A stretch of DNA of 64,000 nt from Kingdonia uniflora. Its lineage: Eukaryota > Streptophyta > Magnoliopsida > Ranunculales > Circaeasteraceae. Shown piece after piece: positions 45,060-56,741 of the stretch. The stretch is taken from NCBI GenBank assembly GCA_014058105.1, contig JACGCM010002840.1, positions 372,001-436,000 of the forward strand, in the 5' to 3' direction. A program made the position numbers and the translations under genes. Every line of letters begins with the position of its first letter. The first letter of the stretch is position 1. A model generated the notes under the pieces. That model was not told the origin of the DNA. It saw only the letters and a list, made by a program, of their open reading frames with translations, and did no database searches.

Positions 45060-45245
45060 GAGCCATCGTAGAGAGAGCTGCTGTTGAGAAAGAGAACTGC
45101 CACTGCTACTATTTGAGAATTGAAAGAGAGGGTTGTTGTTTGAGAGTAGAGAGAGAAAATAACCATTGCTGTTAAGAGTAGGAAGAAGAACTGTTACTGT
45201 TGAGAGTATAGAGAAGAACTGTTGTTAAGATTAGAGAGAGAGAAA
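45060..45245 (+). repeat. GAGAGTAGAGAGA/GAACTGTTGCTG degenerate repeats
   Basis: About six 25-35-bp units alternate GAGAGAGA with GAACTG(T/C)(T/C)(A/G)CTGTTGAGAGTA. The stretch resembles U5/leader sequence of an LTR element or a 5' UTR; no ORF follows. Confidence 0.5.
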
Positions 45246-45249
45246 TTTT

Positions 45250-47645
45250 TTTTTGACTCAAACGCCATTGTTGCTCTTGCTCTTGCTGGTATCATTGATG
45301 TTGCAGTTGTGGTCTTCGTTCTTGGTTCGAATTAGAGATCGTAGAGAGAGGTGTATATCAACCCACCATCTCCAACCGACAATTGCAGGTAACTTGTTGT
45401 TCCTTCTACCCTTACTTTCACGTTTAGTTGGGTAAATATTTCACCCTTTAATATTAGTTTTATACCTTAGGCTTTAGGGTGATCAAGGTTGGCTCAGAGA
45501 GAGGTTTATATAGATATCGTAGTTGGGTTCAGAAGTTCGTAAATCTATTTGAATCACCTCATGTTGTACTTCTAACAGCAGCAACTTATCTTCTATGCCT
45601 AAATGTTTAAGGATTAGAGAGTAGAGAGAGGTACAGCCTTTAACACTCACACCTTCCCTCATGAACCAGCTGTAATTAGATTCCAACCTGCTCTCTTTAA
45701 TCCATCTGTTTCCCCCCTTTTTATTTAAAACTTTAAGGTTGTATGGACCTTTAACAAATCATCAAATCCTCCCATCCATGAATATTTAGGTCTATATTTC
45801 ATCTCTTACCAATCGCAGCTGCTCGTTTCCCGTAGCTGGGGTTGAATCCATTCGCAACTGCTTAGTATGATTTATCCCAGGGAGTTCAGGTATGAAATCC
45901 AATGTTAGTCACTTGTTCCAGCAATTATAGTGGATATGTAATAATTATTGGGTGGCTGGTATATGATTGGTTAAGTCATTCTTTTAAGTTAGGCTTACTC
46001 TCAATCGTTTATACTAGGGTTATAACGGTAAAGCGTTGCTTAGCAATTAGATTAATCTAGATCAATCGTTTATCATTAAGCATTATAACGCGAGTTCTCC
46101 CTTCATGATATTCCTTTACTAGTTTAATTGATCTTAGTTAAGGGTAATGTTAATAAATAGACACGTTATATATGATCTAGTATATAGTTAGATTCGTGTT
46201 CATTTAGTGTAATTCGATAAATACTATGTTAGATATATTAGCTATTTCATTAACTTATTTATAATCTCTAGGTGATACGCGGCTTGGCCACTAGTTGACT
46301 TGATTGTCTCTAGACTTTGAGAATTGGTTAAAAGCTATTACGTTAGTTCTCGTGGATTTATCCTTGAACACTAATGGTGTAGTTACTTCTAACTTATTTA
46401 ATGTTGTCGTTCATTACAGTCTATCATATTCTACGATACTTAGAGTAATGATTCTCTTTCGTCGTTCAGAAGTCGTGCATGTATGGTGTTCTCATGGCTT
46501 TGTCCTTGAATACCGAGTTTGTCTCTTAGAGATTAATGTTATTTAGATATTTTGACTAGTGAGTCACTGTCCATCTATGTTAGGATTGTTTACCACTCTT
46601 TTAGGCAAGTGGTTTATCCTATGTGTACTAGCCATGTTAGTGGCAGTTGTATTTTGATTTTATAGATTTATTTGTATTTGAAGGTCATAGGGAAATTCTT
46701 CTAAAACTTAATAATATTAGATACATGAAGCAACTCTAAATCGGTTAACCCCCGACATGTTACTAGGATTCCTAGCTCAGGTTAAAATAGTAGGTAAGTT
46801 TGGACAGGTTACTATCATACCTATGGTACCTATCTTGGAGTGTAGGATGGTATGAGCTAATTCACCTTTGGTACCAATTTTAACCTTTGTGAGGTTAAAA
46901 TTTTTTGGAATAAGAATAGAGTGAGGACAACTAGGCTCCTTGGGTTGAAACACCCGGAATAGTTTGATCAAGTAAAATATCCTTAGCTTGGTCGAGTTTG
47001 ACAAAAATTGAACCACTTGTATCCATTAACGCCATCATACACTAGAAGTTGATTAACCCAATATTTATATGATCGAGTTTATCGATCTAACGTCCTTAAT
47101 CATACAACATTAGGGCATTAGTATAATCATATCATTTTCTCATATTTAATTCATTTTCACTTAGTAATTCCGTACTTTAAGCATACCTCATCACGTTCAT
47201 CTTTTCCTCTTCATTCTGGCATCAACTTTATTAGTATAGTTATTTAGCCTTGTTGGGTTATAGTGGGCTGTGGTTTTCTCACTCTCACATTTTATAACAT
47301 TTTAGAGATGGAGTAGTTGCGTAAAGTTGCAAAGGCTGAGAGTTTAGCCTCACTGCTGCAGTTAGTCCTTAGTTTTTTTTTTTTTTTTTGAGATATCACA
47401 GTTGTTGAACTCCTTTCTTTCCATGTTGTTTTACGTTTTTAAGTTATTTGTTTCTATTCTAGATTTAATAATCACCTTTCGCTTTCGCTTTCGCTTTTAT
47501 TTATCCTTTAATAACTCGAATGGATTGCTATAGTAAATGGCTAAGCTATTTCCTTTTAGCATGGTTATTTGTGAGGTAAATCTTTGGATTCCCCGACCTG
47601 TACGTCCTGAATGGCATTAGCTAAATATATTTTAATTATTGAAAT
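45250..47645. other. Long gene-free stretch
   Basis: No protein family is recognised in either strand. (CTTTCG)3 lies at 47476-47493, and a 19-bp T run at 47371-47389. It may be LTR-element sequence ending at the terminus at 47658. Confidence 0.4.
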
Positions 47646-47658
47646 TTGGGGCGTGACA
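47646..47658. repeat. LTR-type terminus GGGGCGTGACA
   Basis: Reverse-complemented it begins TGTCACGCCCC, a frequent terminus of plant Ty3/gypsy LTRs, whose ends are inverted copies of each other, so orientation cannot be set. The partner end was not found. Confidence 0.45.
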
Positions 47659-48149
47659 CTGTGATTCTTAAATATACCCATCCTCTTCCCAAGCAAATTA
47701 AAATACATCAAAACCAATCCCTAGTGTAAGATTAATAAAAACACATATTTGAACCCCATACCAACATCAAGAGGAATTTGAGTTCTACTCAATCCGAATC
47801 ATCCCTAAATTCCTAGCTCTCATATCTCCATTTAATTGCTAACTTGAATCATTTTCCCCAAAACACAACAAGGATGAGCACAAGCCTCAGTAATCGCTCC
47901 GCACTTGACACCCATATCATCCCCAAACAAAGTTCATTCCCCGAAGCTTGATTTGCTTAAATATTTCCAAAGGTATTTTTAATGAGAAAATGAGTGAAAA
48001 GCCTATATAAATCAAAATATACTTTGATAAAATCGAGCAATGGATTTCACCAAGAGAGAAAAAAAAATTGATATGTAAATAAGCAATAATGATCACATAT
48101 GTTATTAGCTTTGTTATTTGGTTGGATATTAGAATTTTTATGGGTATTA

Positions 48150-48345
48150 AGAAGTTGGCCCGAGTTGGGCCCGAGTTGGTGGCCTAACCCAACTTGGCCC
48201 CGTGAAACCAAGGGTGGGCTATGGGTTGTATACTGCTTATGGCAGCTCGGTCTAACCTTGCCCAATAAATGTTTAAACCCAGCCTGACCCAGCCCGCAAT
48301 ATTGCTCGGCCCGACAAAGTCCAACTCGAACCCGATCCATCGACT
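48150..48345. repeat. GGCCCGAGTTGGGCC-rich repeat (right copy)
   Basis: Contains GGCCCGAGTTGGGCCCGAGTTGG, then CCCAGCCTGACCCAGCCCG and CTCGGCCCGACAAAG. Similar style to 44612-44800. It may be a non-autonomous DNA transposon. Confidence 0.4.
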
Positions 48346-48469
48346 CGAATTATCCCCCTACAGGTCTTGATGTATTGAGGATAGGTGTCCCACCTAATCG
48401 AGGAAAAGGTAACACGTATCAGTCACCGAGTAGGCTGATGTGTCCTACACGTGCCAAGGGCAATAACCA

Positions 48470-48700
48470 CATCTGTCAAGGCATGAGCCACATACTGAGG
48501 GTATTGGTCACATGTCAAGGTACATACCACATGTTAAGGCACATACCAAGGGCATTTCCCGTGTCACTAGCATACCAGTCACGAGCCTTAGGGGTGTGAA
48601 GAACGCATGCCAACTGCCAAGGGCATATGTGCAACATGTGACTGGTAGGGATGCCTTTGCACATGCCATAGGCGTGTAGACCCCACATTCTTGGACATGG
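48470..48700. repeat. Degenerate CATGTCAAGG/CACATACCA repeats
   Basis: Units such as CACATGTCAAGGTACATACCA then CACATGTTAAGGCACATACCAAGGGCAT are spaced about 20-25 bp apart, then fade. No associated gene. Confidence 0.55.
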
Positions 48701-48936
48701 AACCATAATCTAAACGTGATCTAGAACTGACCTAACCAAGTTAGGCAGATCAGATCTGACCAGATCAAGGCCTGATTATTTTAGGTCTAATTTTTAAAAG
48801 GAAAAAAATAATTAATTTCTTTTCTTTTTCAAAAGGACTTGTCCCCGAGGTTTCTAAAATAAATAAATAAATAATTCAATTTTTTTTCATTTAGGATGGG
48901 TGGCCACTAGATTTTAAATAACCCTACTTATATGAG

Positions 48937-49046
48937 ATATAAGAAACACTCGTTAATAGGATATTAAAACGCATATGACCTATCTATAAGAAACACTCGT
49001 TTAATACCTATCTATAATTAATAGGATATTAAAACGCATATGACCC
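48937..49046. repeat. Tandem duplication of about 66 bp
   Basis: TATAAGAAACACTCGTT occurs near 48939 and 48985, and TTAATAGGATATTAAAACGC with ATATGACC occurs near 48953 and 49018. It abuts the 5' end of LINE-2. Confidence 0.8.
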
Positions 49047-49084
49047 TAGGATAATAGTTATTCTAACCGTGGGTCATAGATAAC

Positions 49085-49762
49085 ACAAGCCTAACAAAAT
49101 AAAGCAAACTAATAATGGGAAGAGAAATAAGGTTGCAGCCTTTTCTGATAAGCAAAACAGGGTGAAAGCATTGAAGTTGAAGAACGATTTGAATAAAAAA
49201 TAGCCCAGGTTGCCTAATAAATAAACTTATAATGATACTTCTCCTCCTCCTAGTAGTGAGATCTTCCCTTTTATCAAATTTCTAGATATGGAGATTAATA
49301 AGAATAAGACTATTCAGGGTATTGACTAGTCTACACCAATGAGTAGCCATAATTGGAATAAGATTATGGAGAAGGATAGTAAGATATCAAAGTTTAACAA
49401 ATTTAAAAATCTGATGGATGAGGTTGGAGAACATGCCAATTTTACCATAACTGAAGAAGCAGATAAAGAACATATGAGTGGAGATGCAGTTTTGGTAAAT
49501 TCTTTGGATATTCAAGCTGTAGATTCTCAAGTTCCATATAAGATACAACCAGGTGAAAAATCTTCTAACAGGGAGAAGGCTATCAATGAGGTCAGACTTC
49601 AGTTGGATCCTAATATTTGGGTTAATCAAATGGAGCAAGAAGAACAAAGCAGAATGGGACCTAATCAGATCAAGATTGGGGACAAATTATACACTATGGA
49701 CCCTAGGGTCATTAGATCTAGTCAAAAGACTAACCAATGCAAGTTCTATATTGGAATATAAG
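49085..49762 (+). pseudogene. LINE-2 ORF1 C-terminal part
   Basis: The frame at 49339-49760 has an Asp/Glu/Asn-rich region, then RLQLDPNIWVNQMEQEEQSR, MGPNQIKIGDKLYTMDPRVI, matching the tail of LINE-1 ORF1. DUF4283 and zinc knuckle are absent because of 5' truncation. Confidence 0.75.
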
Positions 49763-50540
49763 GGGGTTGGGAAACAAAAAAATTCTCGAGCATTTAGTGA
49801 AGAAAGTGGGCATTCTTCAACCTTTAATTTTGTGTCTGGTTGAGCTTAAAATTTTCTGTGACAAGTTTAGTTTTAAAGGTTATGATTTTATAATTATTAG
49901 CAATGAAGAAGGAGGTGGAAAAGCAAACATTTAGATCTTAGCCAAGGTTGGCTTGGGGAATCCTCTGGTTATCTCAAAATCTGATCAGCAAATTACAGCG
50001 TTCTTTTAAACTGTTATATTTCCTTTGTGCATGCTAAATGTTCGAGATATTTTAGAGTAGATCTATGGAAGCAATTGAGTAATTTTTCTGCAATTAACAA
50101 TGGGCCTTGGATTTGTTTGGGAGACTTTAATACTGTTCTTAGAGTGGCTGAGAGATGGTGGCAGACCTTCTCTTTTAAGAGTTGTTTTTGACTTTGCTAA
50201 CTTTTTGGATGCTGCTAGTCTCTCTGAAAGTCATACAACTGGCTTAAAAATTTTATGTTGTAATGCTCATCAAGGGGGCAACAAAATTCTAAATTGTTTG
50301 GATAGATGCCTTCACAATTTAAGCTGGATGGATAAATATTAGGGCAGGAGAATTAAAGTGTATCCTAGGTCTGTGTCTGACCATTCTATGTTATGGGGGG
50401 ATTCTGAGCAAGTCCCTAAACCTGGTAATATTGTTTTTAGATTCATGCAATCTTGGACTACTTACCCTTGTCTGAAAGATGTGATTAAGAAAGCAGGGAG
50501 CAACGCCTTTGAGCTATGCTCCTTTATTTTCATTGATGAT
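49737..50540 (+). pseudogene. LINE-2 endonuclease domain
   Basis: MQVLYWNIRGLGNKKILEHL (Asn block), LILCLVELKIF (Glu block), then in a shifted frame WICLGDFNTVL-type sequence at about 50110-50140, and RSVSDHSML (the SDH block, 50370-50395) followed by PKPGNIVFRFMQSWTTYP. Several frame changes and stops break the product. Confidence 0.8.
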
Positions 50541-50999
50541 TAAATTGAAAAGATTGAAGGTGGATATTAAAGCTTGGAAACAGCTAGTTCCTGATGAAGG
50601 TAAAAGTAAGAAGAGGAGGTTGGAGAGTAAGATTCTTCAAATACAAATTCTTCTGAAAGATAATGTTAATGATGATAATTTATCTACTGCTATTCTTATC
50701 AAGGAGAAAGAGTTGGATGATATTGAGAATAAAGAAGAGAAAGATTGGAGACAATGCTCAAGACAGAACTGTCTTAAAAATGGGGTACTTTTATGCAATT
50801 ACAAGGAGTAAAAATGAGAAGGCTATGATTACGGAGATTCAATATTTTTAGGGCAGTATTAATAAAGACCAGAATCAGATTAAAGACCTCATAATTAATT
50901 AATTCAAGATGAAATTTACTAACCAAGAGGTTGATAAGGACCATTCTCTTTTTATGCCCAATGGTAAGAAGGTAGATGTGGAGGATAATTGTTAGCTCA

Positions 51000-52165
51000 C
51001 AACTATCCCTTATGATGATGAAATTGTAGAGGTAGTATTCTTTGTTAATGAAGAAAGCTCTCTAGGCCCTGATGGCTGCTCTGGGATTTTCTTTAGGGCT
51101 TACTGGGATATTGTTTCTGCTGATGTTATTAGTGGAGTATCTTCCTTTTTCCGAGATGGGGTTATTCCTAAATGCTTCAATTCTAATTTGATTATTCTAA
51201 TCCCTAAAATCAAAAAGCCTATTACTTTGAACCATTACAGACCTATATCTCCTAGTAACTTTCTTTTTATGGTTATTACTAAATTACTGGCTACTAGACT
51301 GGTTCCCATAGCTGAGAAGATAGTGTCCAAGAATCAAAGTGCCTTCATTAAGAATAGAAGTATTTAGAGTAATATTTGCATGGCCTCCGCGATTATAAAT
51401 GAGTTTAGAACTAAGAGGATTGGGGGAAATATAGGGCTGAAATTGGATATCACTAAAGCTTCTAACACAATGAGTTGGGAATTTCTTCTTGATGTCCTTA
51501 AATACTATGGGTTTCATATTATATTCTGTGAGTGAATTAAGACTATTATTGGATGTAGTAAATTCTCTATTGCTGTGAATGGTAGTCCCCCTAGTTTCTT
51601 TAGGCTTCAAGAGGTTTAAAGTAAGGAGACCCCTTATCCCCTCTCTTATTTTCTTTTGCTCAAAATATTTTGAGCATTAATCTCCAATATTGTAATCAAC
51701 AAGGAAGCATCAAGTCTATGGTGACTATCAAAATTTTCCAATGTCATATTCATCTTTTCTTTGCAGATGATATTTTTCTATTTGTGAATGGATTAAATGA
51801 TACTTTTATCAATCTAAAGGAAGTGTTGATAGCCTATCAAGATGTATCTGGTCAGAGGGTTAGTATTGATAAAAGCAAAAAATTTATGGAAGCTGTTCCT
51901 AGTACTAGAAGAAGAGAAGTGACTGAAATGTTTAGGTTCAAGGATGGAGTCCTCACCAAAACTTACCTGGTCATTCCGATTTTATAAGGCAGAGTTATTA
52001 AGAATCAACTCAGACCGCTTTGTGGAAAAAATTAGGGGAAGAGCTAATGGTTGGGTTGGTAAATTGATGTCCTTTCAGGGAAGAGTGATCATGGCAAAGT
52101 CTATTTTGAGTAGTATGCCTATTTTTAATATGGCAGTATATAAATGGCCTCAATCCTTGACTTAA
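51000..52165 (+). pseudogene. LINE-2 reverse transcriptase
   Basis: SSLGPDGCSGIFFRAYWDIV, NLIILIPKIKKPITLNHYRP, QSAFIKNRSI, GLKLDITKASNTMSWEFLLD (catalytic Asp, with Tyr/Phe normally following replaced by Asn), then LQEV and stop, and later HLFFADDIFLFVNG (FADD). The tail GRVIMAKSILSSMPIFNMAV matches LINE-1. Multiple stops. Confidence 0.9.
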
Positions 52166-52603
52166 GAAGGAGGCAAGATTATCAGGAATTTTATTTGGAT
52201 AGGTGATCCCTCTAAAAGAAAAGGTATTACTCTTGACTGGGACAGTGTTTGTAAACCCATTAGTAAGGGTAGGTTGGGGTGAGGAAACTTCAAGAGATCA
52301 ACAATTTCATGTTGTGTAAACTCTATTGGATTTATACAAAAAATGAAGAAGATTGGGCTAAGCTCTTAAATGCCAAATTCAAAATTAAATTAGGAGACAT
52401 TATCAAGTACCATGAAATATCTACTATTTGATCTGAAATTCAAATGGCTGCCAAGCTTTCAAGACCTCATATTGGATGGCTGATTGGGAATGGTTCTAAT
52501 ATTGACTTCTGAAGAGATACTTGGGCAATTTTTTTTTATTTTGAGGGAGGTAAGCTGGGGTTAGGCAGGACCCCATAACCAGCTGTATTCCATCAAAACA
52601 GAG

Positions 52604-53464
52604 TTATATTCTTTTGTACATATCTCCCCTAACACCACCATCTAATATTACAATAAGCTCATCTGGAAGGGAACTAGGGGATAACACACAAAATCCTATT
52701 ACAGGTTGGAATACAGCCATAAATATAGCTCCCCCATTTGCTTCTTTATATATATGATCAAACTCACAAAAATTAAAAGTACTAAGCATACTCCTAATAG
52801 ACTGAACAAGAGCTCTGCACTGCCAAGGAATCTTCATAGTACCTTTTAGAATGCCAAAAGCGTGAGTAGAAAAAGAGTTAACAAGCATTTGTAACAAAAC
52901 ATGCTCAAGGCAGAGGTGCATACCCTTCTCAATGGCATGAATCTCATGAACAATAGCAGTTTTAGCCAACTCACAACCAGTAAAGGCAAACAGACATGTA
53001 CCCTGAACATCTCTAATTGTACCCTCAATTCTTCCAGTAATCTTTGAGTAACCACAACAATTAAGCATTAAGACCCCAGCAGGAGATGCTCTCCAACTAC
53101 ACCTGGTGGCCATCTTAGAAACAAAAACTGGATCAAATCTCCAAGAGTTATAGATTTTCCTATTCAAAGCATTATCTTCAGCTTTATCAACAAGAGTCTT
53201 CAGTCTAATTTGAGCTTTTGTGATAATGGAGTTGAAGATGCTAGAAGGACATCTTAGACTGCCTTTGATGATATTATTGTTCTTATATATCCAGACATGG
53301 TAGATCAGAGTATTGAGAGCAGTTTGCAACACTGTCATTTGCAGTCTAGAATTGCAATTATGTATGATCCAGTCAGCTTCTTCTTGAAAAGTACCAATGG
53401 ATCTTAGTTCCCTAGTTTTTTCCAAGATTTTTTTCCAGCATTCAGCAGCAAGGATACACTCCAT
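52604..53464 (-). pseudogene. LINE-3 zf-RVT tail and RNase H
   Basis: The 286-residue open frame has ECILAAECWKKIL (end of the zf-RVT block), a long hydrophobic linker typical of LINEs, then WRASPAGVLMLNCCGYSKIT, where the usual catalytic DG is CG, then AIVHEIHAIEKGMHLCLEHV and YKEANGGAIFMAVF, where AD.LA is degraded. The fold is recognisable but key acidic residues are replaced, so activity is unlikely. Confidence 0.75.
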
Positions 53465-54570
53465 GAATAAATGGGGCCCATTTTCTCCCAGCTGACCACA
53501 TATGGTATAATAAGCAACTTAAATAATATTCATTTGGACCATCTTATCTCCTGTAGCAAGAGCACCTTTCAGAGCTTTAAAAGTGGTAAATTTACTTCTA
53601 GGAGAGGCCATGCCACCCAAACATAGCTCAAATCAGTCAACTTTGTCTCTTCTATATCTAAGAGCTTCATAAGTTGATGCAACCTTGTACACACCATCCT
53701 GAGATGGAATCCAGATAATAGGATTTTCTTCATGTCTATTAATGCAAGTTGACTCAATCTCTTCAGTAATTATCTCCCGAACATATTCTTCAATGTTGAG
53801 GTATGGACCAGAGAGAATTCACCAAAATGTTTGAAACAGGAGCACTAAGAAAGAGAGAAGAGACATATCTAAAGTGTTGTTCAAATCTATTTGCAAGGAC
53901 GCCACATTTCAGCCAAGGGTCATGCCAAAAAAGAGTTTTAGACCCATCCCCAATAAAATGCAGAACAAAATTCTTAGCTTCCCCTATAGTCTTCAGAATG
54001 TTCTTCCATGCCCAAGAGTACCTTCCAGAGATATTAGCAGTCCAAATATTCTATCCATGGAGCATATTCTTTGTAACCCAAGCCACCCAAATATTATCCT
54101 CCTTAGCAGCTAATCTAAAAGTATGCCTCATAATAGCAGCTTTATTCTATGTCCTCAAACATTTAAACCCCAACCCTCCTTTTTTGGGATAACATAGACT
54201 TTTCCAGGCAATTGGGGTATGCTTTTTCTATGTGTTGCTCTTATGCCAAAGAAATCTAGAGAAAATTCTATTAATGTCATCAATTATACTACCTGTCATC
54301 ATAAAGGTAGATAACCAATATACATAAATACTTTGTAGGACTGCTTTAATAAGAAGAGCTCTGCCAGTACCAGAAAGATACCTGTTATGCCAGTTATAGA
54401 TTCTTCCAATAAGTCTCTCAATAAGCTATTGACAATCACCCTTTTTGAGCCCTGAAGAAAGAAGAGGGAGCCTCAAATACTTAATAGGAAGAGACCCCAT
54501 ACCAATACCCAAGGCATCACTGATAGCAATCTTGGTGCTATCATTCAATCCACTGCAGTATAATTTAGAT

Positions 54571-55976
54571 TTATTGTGGTTCACCTAAACCAGTGAGCTC
54601 AGTGAACAACTCAAAACATACCTTTATGGAATTGGCTGAAGAATGAGCACCATCAAAGAAGATCAATAAATCATCTACAAAAGCTAGATGTGTCAGAATG
54701 GGGTCATTGCATTTTTTATGGAGACCAATCTCCTTTAACCAAACTTTATCATCAAACAGAATGCCTAACACCTCCATAATCATCACAAAAAGATAGGGGG
54801 ATTGGGGATAGGGGATTGGGGATTTCCTTGTCTGGGCACTCTCTCTCCCTTAAAATAACCATCAAGAGTCTCATTCACAAAAATAGAGTAAAAAGGAGTA
54901 ATAATGCATTGGGATATCCAGTTTATGAAGGCTTCAGGAAAATTCAGAGTTTGCATTATGGTAATAATAGCTTCCCATTGAACTAGGTCAAAAGCTCTTC
55001 TCAAATCTACCTTAACAGTACTTCTAGGAGGGCCTTTATCTTCATTGTAATGGTTGAGAATTTTATGAGTAAGGAGCAAGTTGTTCGAGATTTGTCTACC
55101 TTGTATGAAAGCAGACTGATTGTAGCTGATCAAGGGAGAGAGCACACAATTAAGTCTTCTAGAGGGGATCTTAGAAATTACTTTGTATACCACATTGCAG
55201 TACGGAATTGGTCTGTAATCATTGAAGCTACTGGGGTTTACCACTTTTGGAACCAAAGTGATGGCAGTAGCATTTGTTTGAGAGATCATTTTACTGCTTT
55301 TGAAAAAGTTAAGAACAACAGTAACAAAGTCTTTCTTAATGCAGCTCCAATTTGCTTTAAAGAAGTAGGAACTGTACCCATCTGGACTAGGAGACTTGCA
55401 GTCTTCAATGTTAAATAAAGCGGCTCTCACCTCATCTTCACTAACAGCCCCTATGAGAAGACCATGATCTTTAGTTTTTACTCTAGCTTTGAATTTGAGA
55501 TTCCTTATAGCTTCAATATCAACAGCTCTACCACCTGTACCAATGATGCTCATGAAAAAATTAATAGCATCTATAGACACAACTACAGGGTCAAACACAG
55601 CATTATCCTCTAAGTCATGAATAGACATCAAAGCATTTTTAGACTTCCTAGCCTTAATAGCTTTATTGTAATAAGCTGTATTCAAATCCCCATTTTGTAA
55701 CCACTTAATTTTTGAGATCTCCTTGAGCATTTGTTCCTCTTTATTAACAGTACTGTACAGATCCTTCAAAGGTGAACTTTCATCTTCTATTAGGTTTTCA
55801 TCCATTGGATTACTTTGAAGAAGATTTTGGATGCCATCCAATTTATCAGTAGCTTGTGTAACATCTCTAGTAACTCCCACATTTCTATTCTTGCTCCACT
55901 CTTTAATACAAGCTTTTGTATGTTGCATTTTCTTGTATAGTCTTGCCATTGGATTGCCAAAACTCTTATCTCCCAA
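54571..55976 (-). pseudogene. LINE-3 reverse transcriptase
   Basis: Positions 55976-54783 give a 397-residue open frame: KWLQNGDLNTAYYNKAIKAR, CKSPSPDGYSSYFFKANWSC, SFNDYRPIPYCNVVYKVISK, SAFIQGRQISNNLLL, STVKVDLRRAFDLVQWEAII (catalytic Asp), then VPRQGNPQSP, which replaces QGDPLSP. There the frame is broken by a duplicated GGATTGGGGATA unit (54788-54826). Downstream 54786-54571 carries LTHLAFVDDLLIFFDG (FVDD). The duplication and QGN change leave a nearly intact but inactive RT. Confidence 0.9.
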
Positions 55977-56023
55977 GCTTCCTTAACCATCATCACAAAC
56001 CCTTCTTCAATTTGCCAGTAATT

Positions 56024-56741
56024 TTAGAGTTTGAAAGTCTTCTTTTGAGAGTTTAAACCTTTTACAATTCTCAACAAGGCATGACTATGGTCTGAGACTC
56101 CAAAGTTGAGAAACTCAGCCTCAGCCACTTGATACAAGTCATTCCACTGTTCATTTACTAGAACTCTGTCAATTTTAGAGAGTATTATGTCGCTACCTCT
56201 TCTCTTATTAACCCAAGTATACTTGCACCCTTTTAACCTAAGATCAGTCAGCTTAGTGCCATCCAACCACTCTTTATAACTCTCAATAATTGTTTGAGGG
56301 ATAGGTCTGCCTCCCAGTTTTTCCAGACTAGTAAAAGGAGAATTAAAGTCTCCAAGAGCCACCCAAGCTTTAGTACTATTAAAACTATTGGCAAACATAA
56401 TAAGATCTTTCCATAAAAGTTCTCTCATGAGCCTCTATTGAAGCATACACAAAAGAATAGATAAAAGTTTCAGTCCCCATACTAATATCACAATGGATTA
56501 CTTGGTTTGTTTTTCTAAGAATGGTAATTTTCACCATTTGTGGATCCCAACAGATTAGTTCACCATACTTTTCCCATCCAGAGCACATATAGTTCACCAT
56601 ACTTTTCTCTCTACCTTTTCTTACTTTTATTTCCAAAATGCCAACCATACAGAGCTTATACTTAGTAATAAGGTCCTTAATAGCTTTTTGTTTGAGGGGA
56701 AGATTCAATCCCCTAATGTTCCAGCAAGCTAGATTATACAT
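56024..56741 (-). pseudogene. LINE-3 endonuclease domain
   Basis: MYNLACWNIRGLNLPLKQKA (Asn block), VGILEIKVRKGRE (Glu block), FIYSFVYASIEAHER, then VALGDFNSPFTSLEKLGGRP (GDFN), KYTWVNKRRG, SKIDRVLVNEQW and NFGVSDHSHALLRI (SDH). All catalytic blocks of the exonuclease-endonuclease-phosphatase family are visible. Two overlapping frames (56741-56385 and 56428-56024) imply one frameshift near 56400. Confidence 0.85.

Larger units (their letters stand above)
49070..52530 (+). mobile_element. LINE-2: 5'-truncated L1-type element, interrupted by LINE-3
   Basis: Same clade as LINE-1 by shared motifs (TMDPRV in ORF1, HYRPIS in RT, GLKLDIT). It begins inside ORF1 and is readable through endonuclease and RT to NFIWIGDPSKRKGITL-type sequence. 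The last recognisable block is NIDF*RDTWAI at about 52500-52528, then a T run that is the reverse-strand poly(A) of LINE-3. Its RNase H was not found right of LINE-3. Confidence 0.85.

Noticed and set aside
45253..45435. Leucine-rich 60-residue frame
   Set aside because: Translation of simple CTTGCTCTTGCT-type sequence with no family signal.
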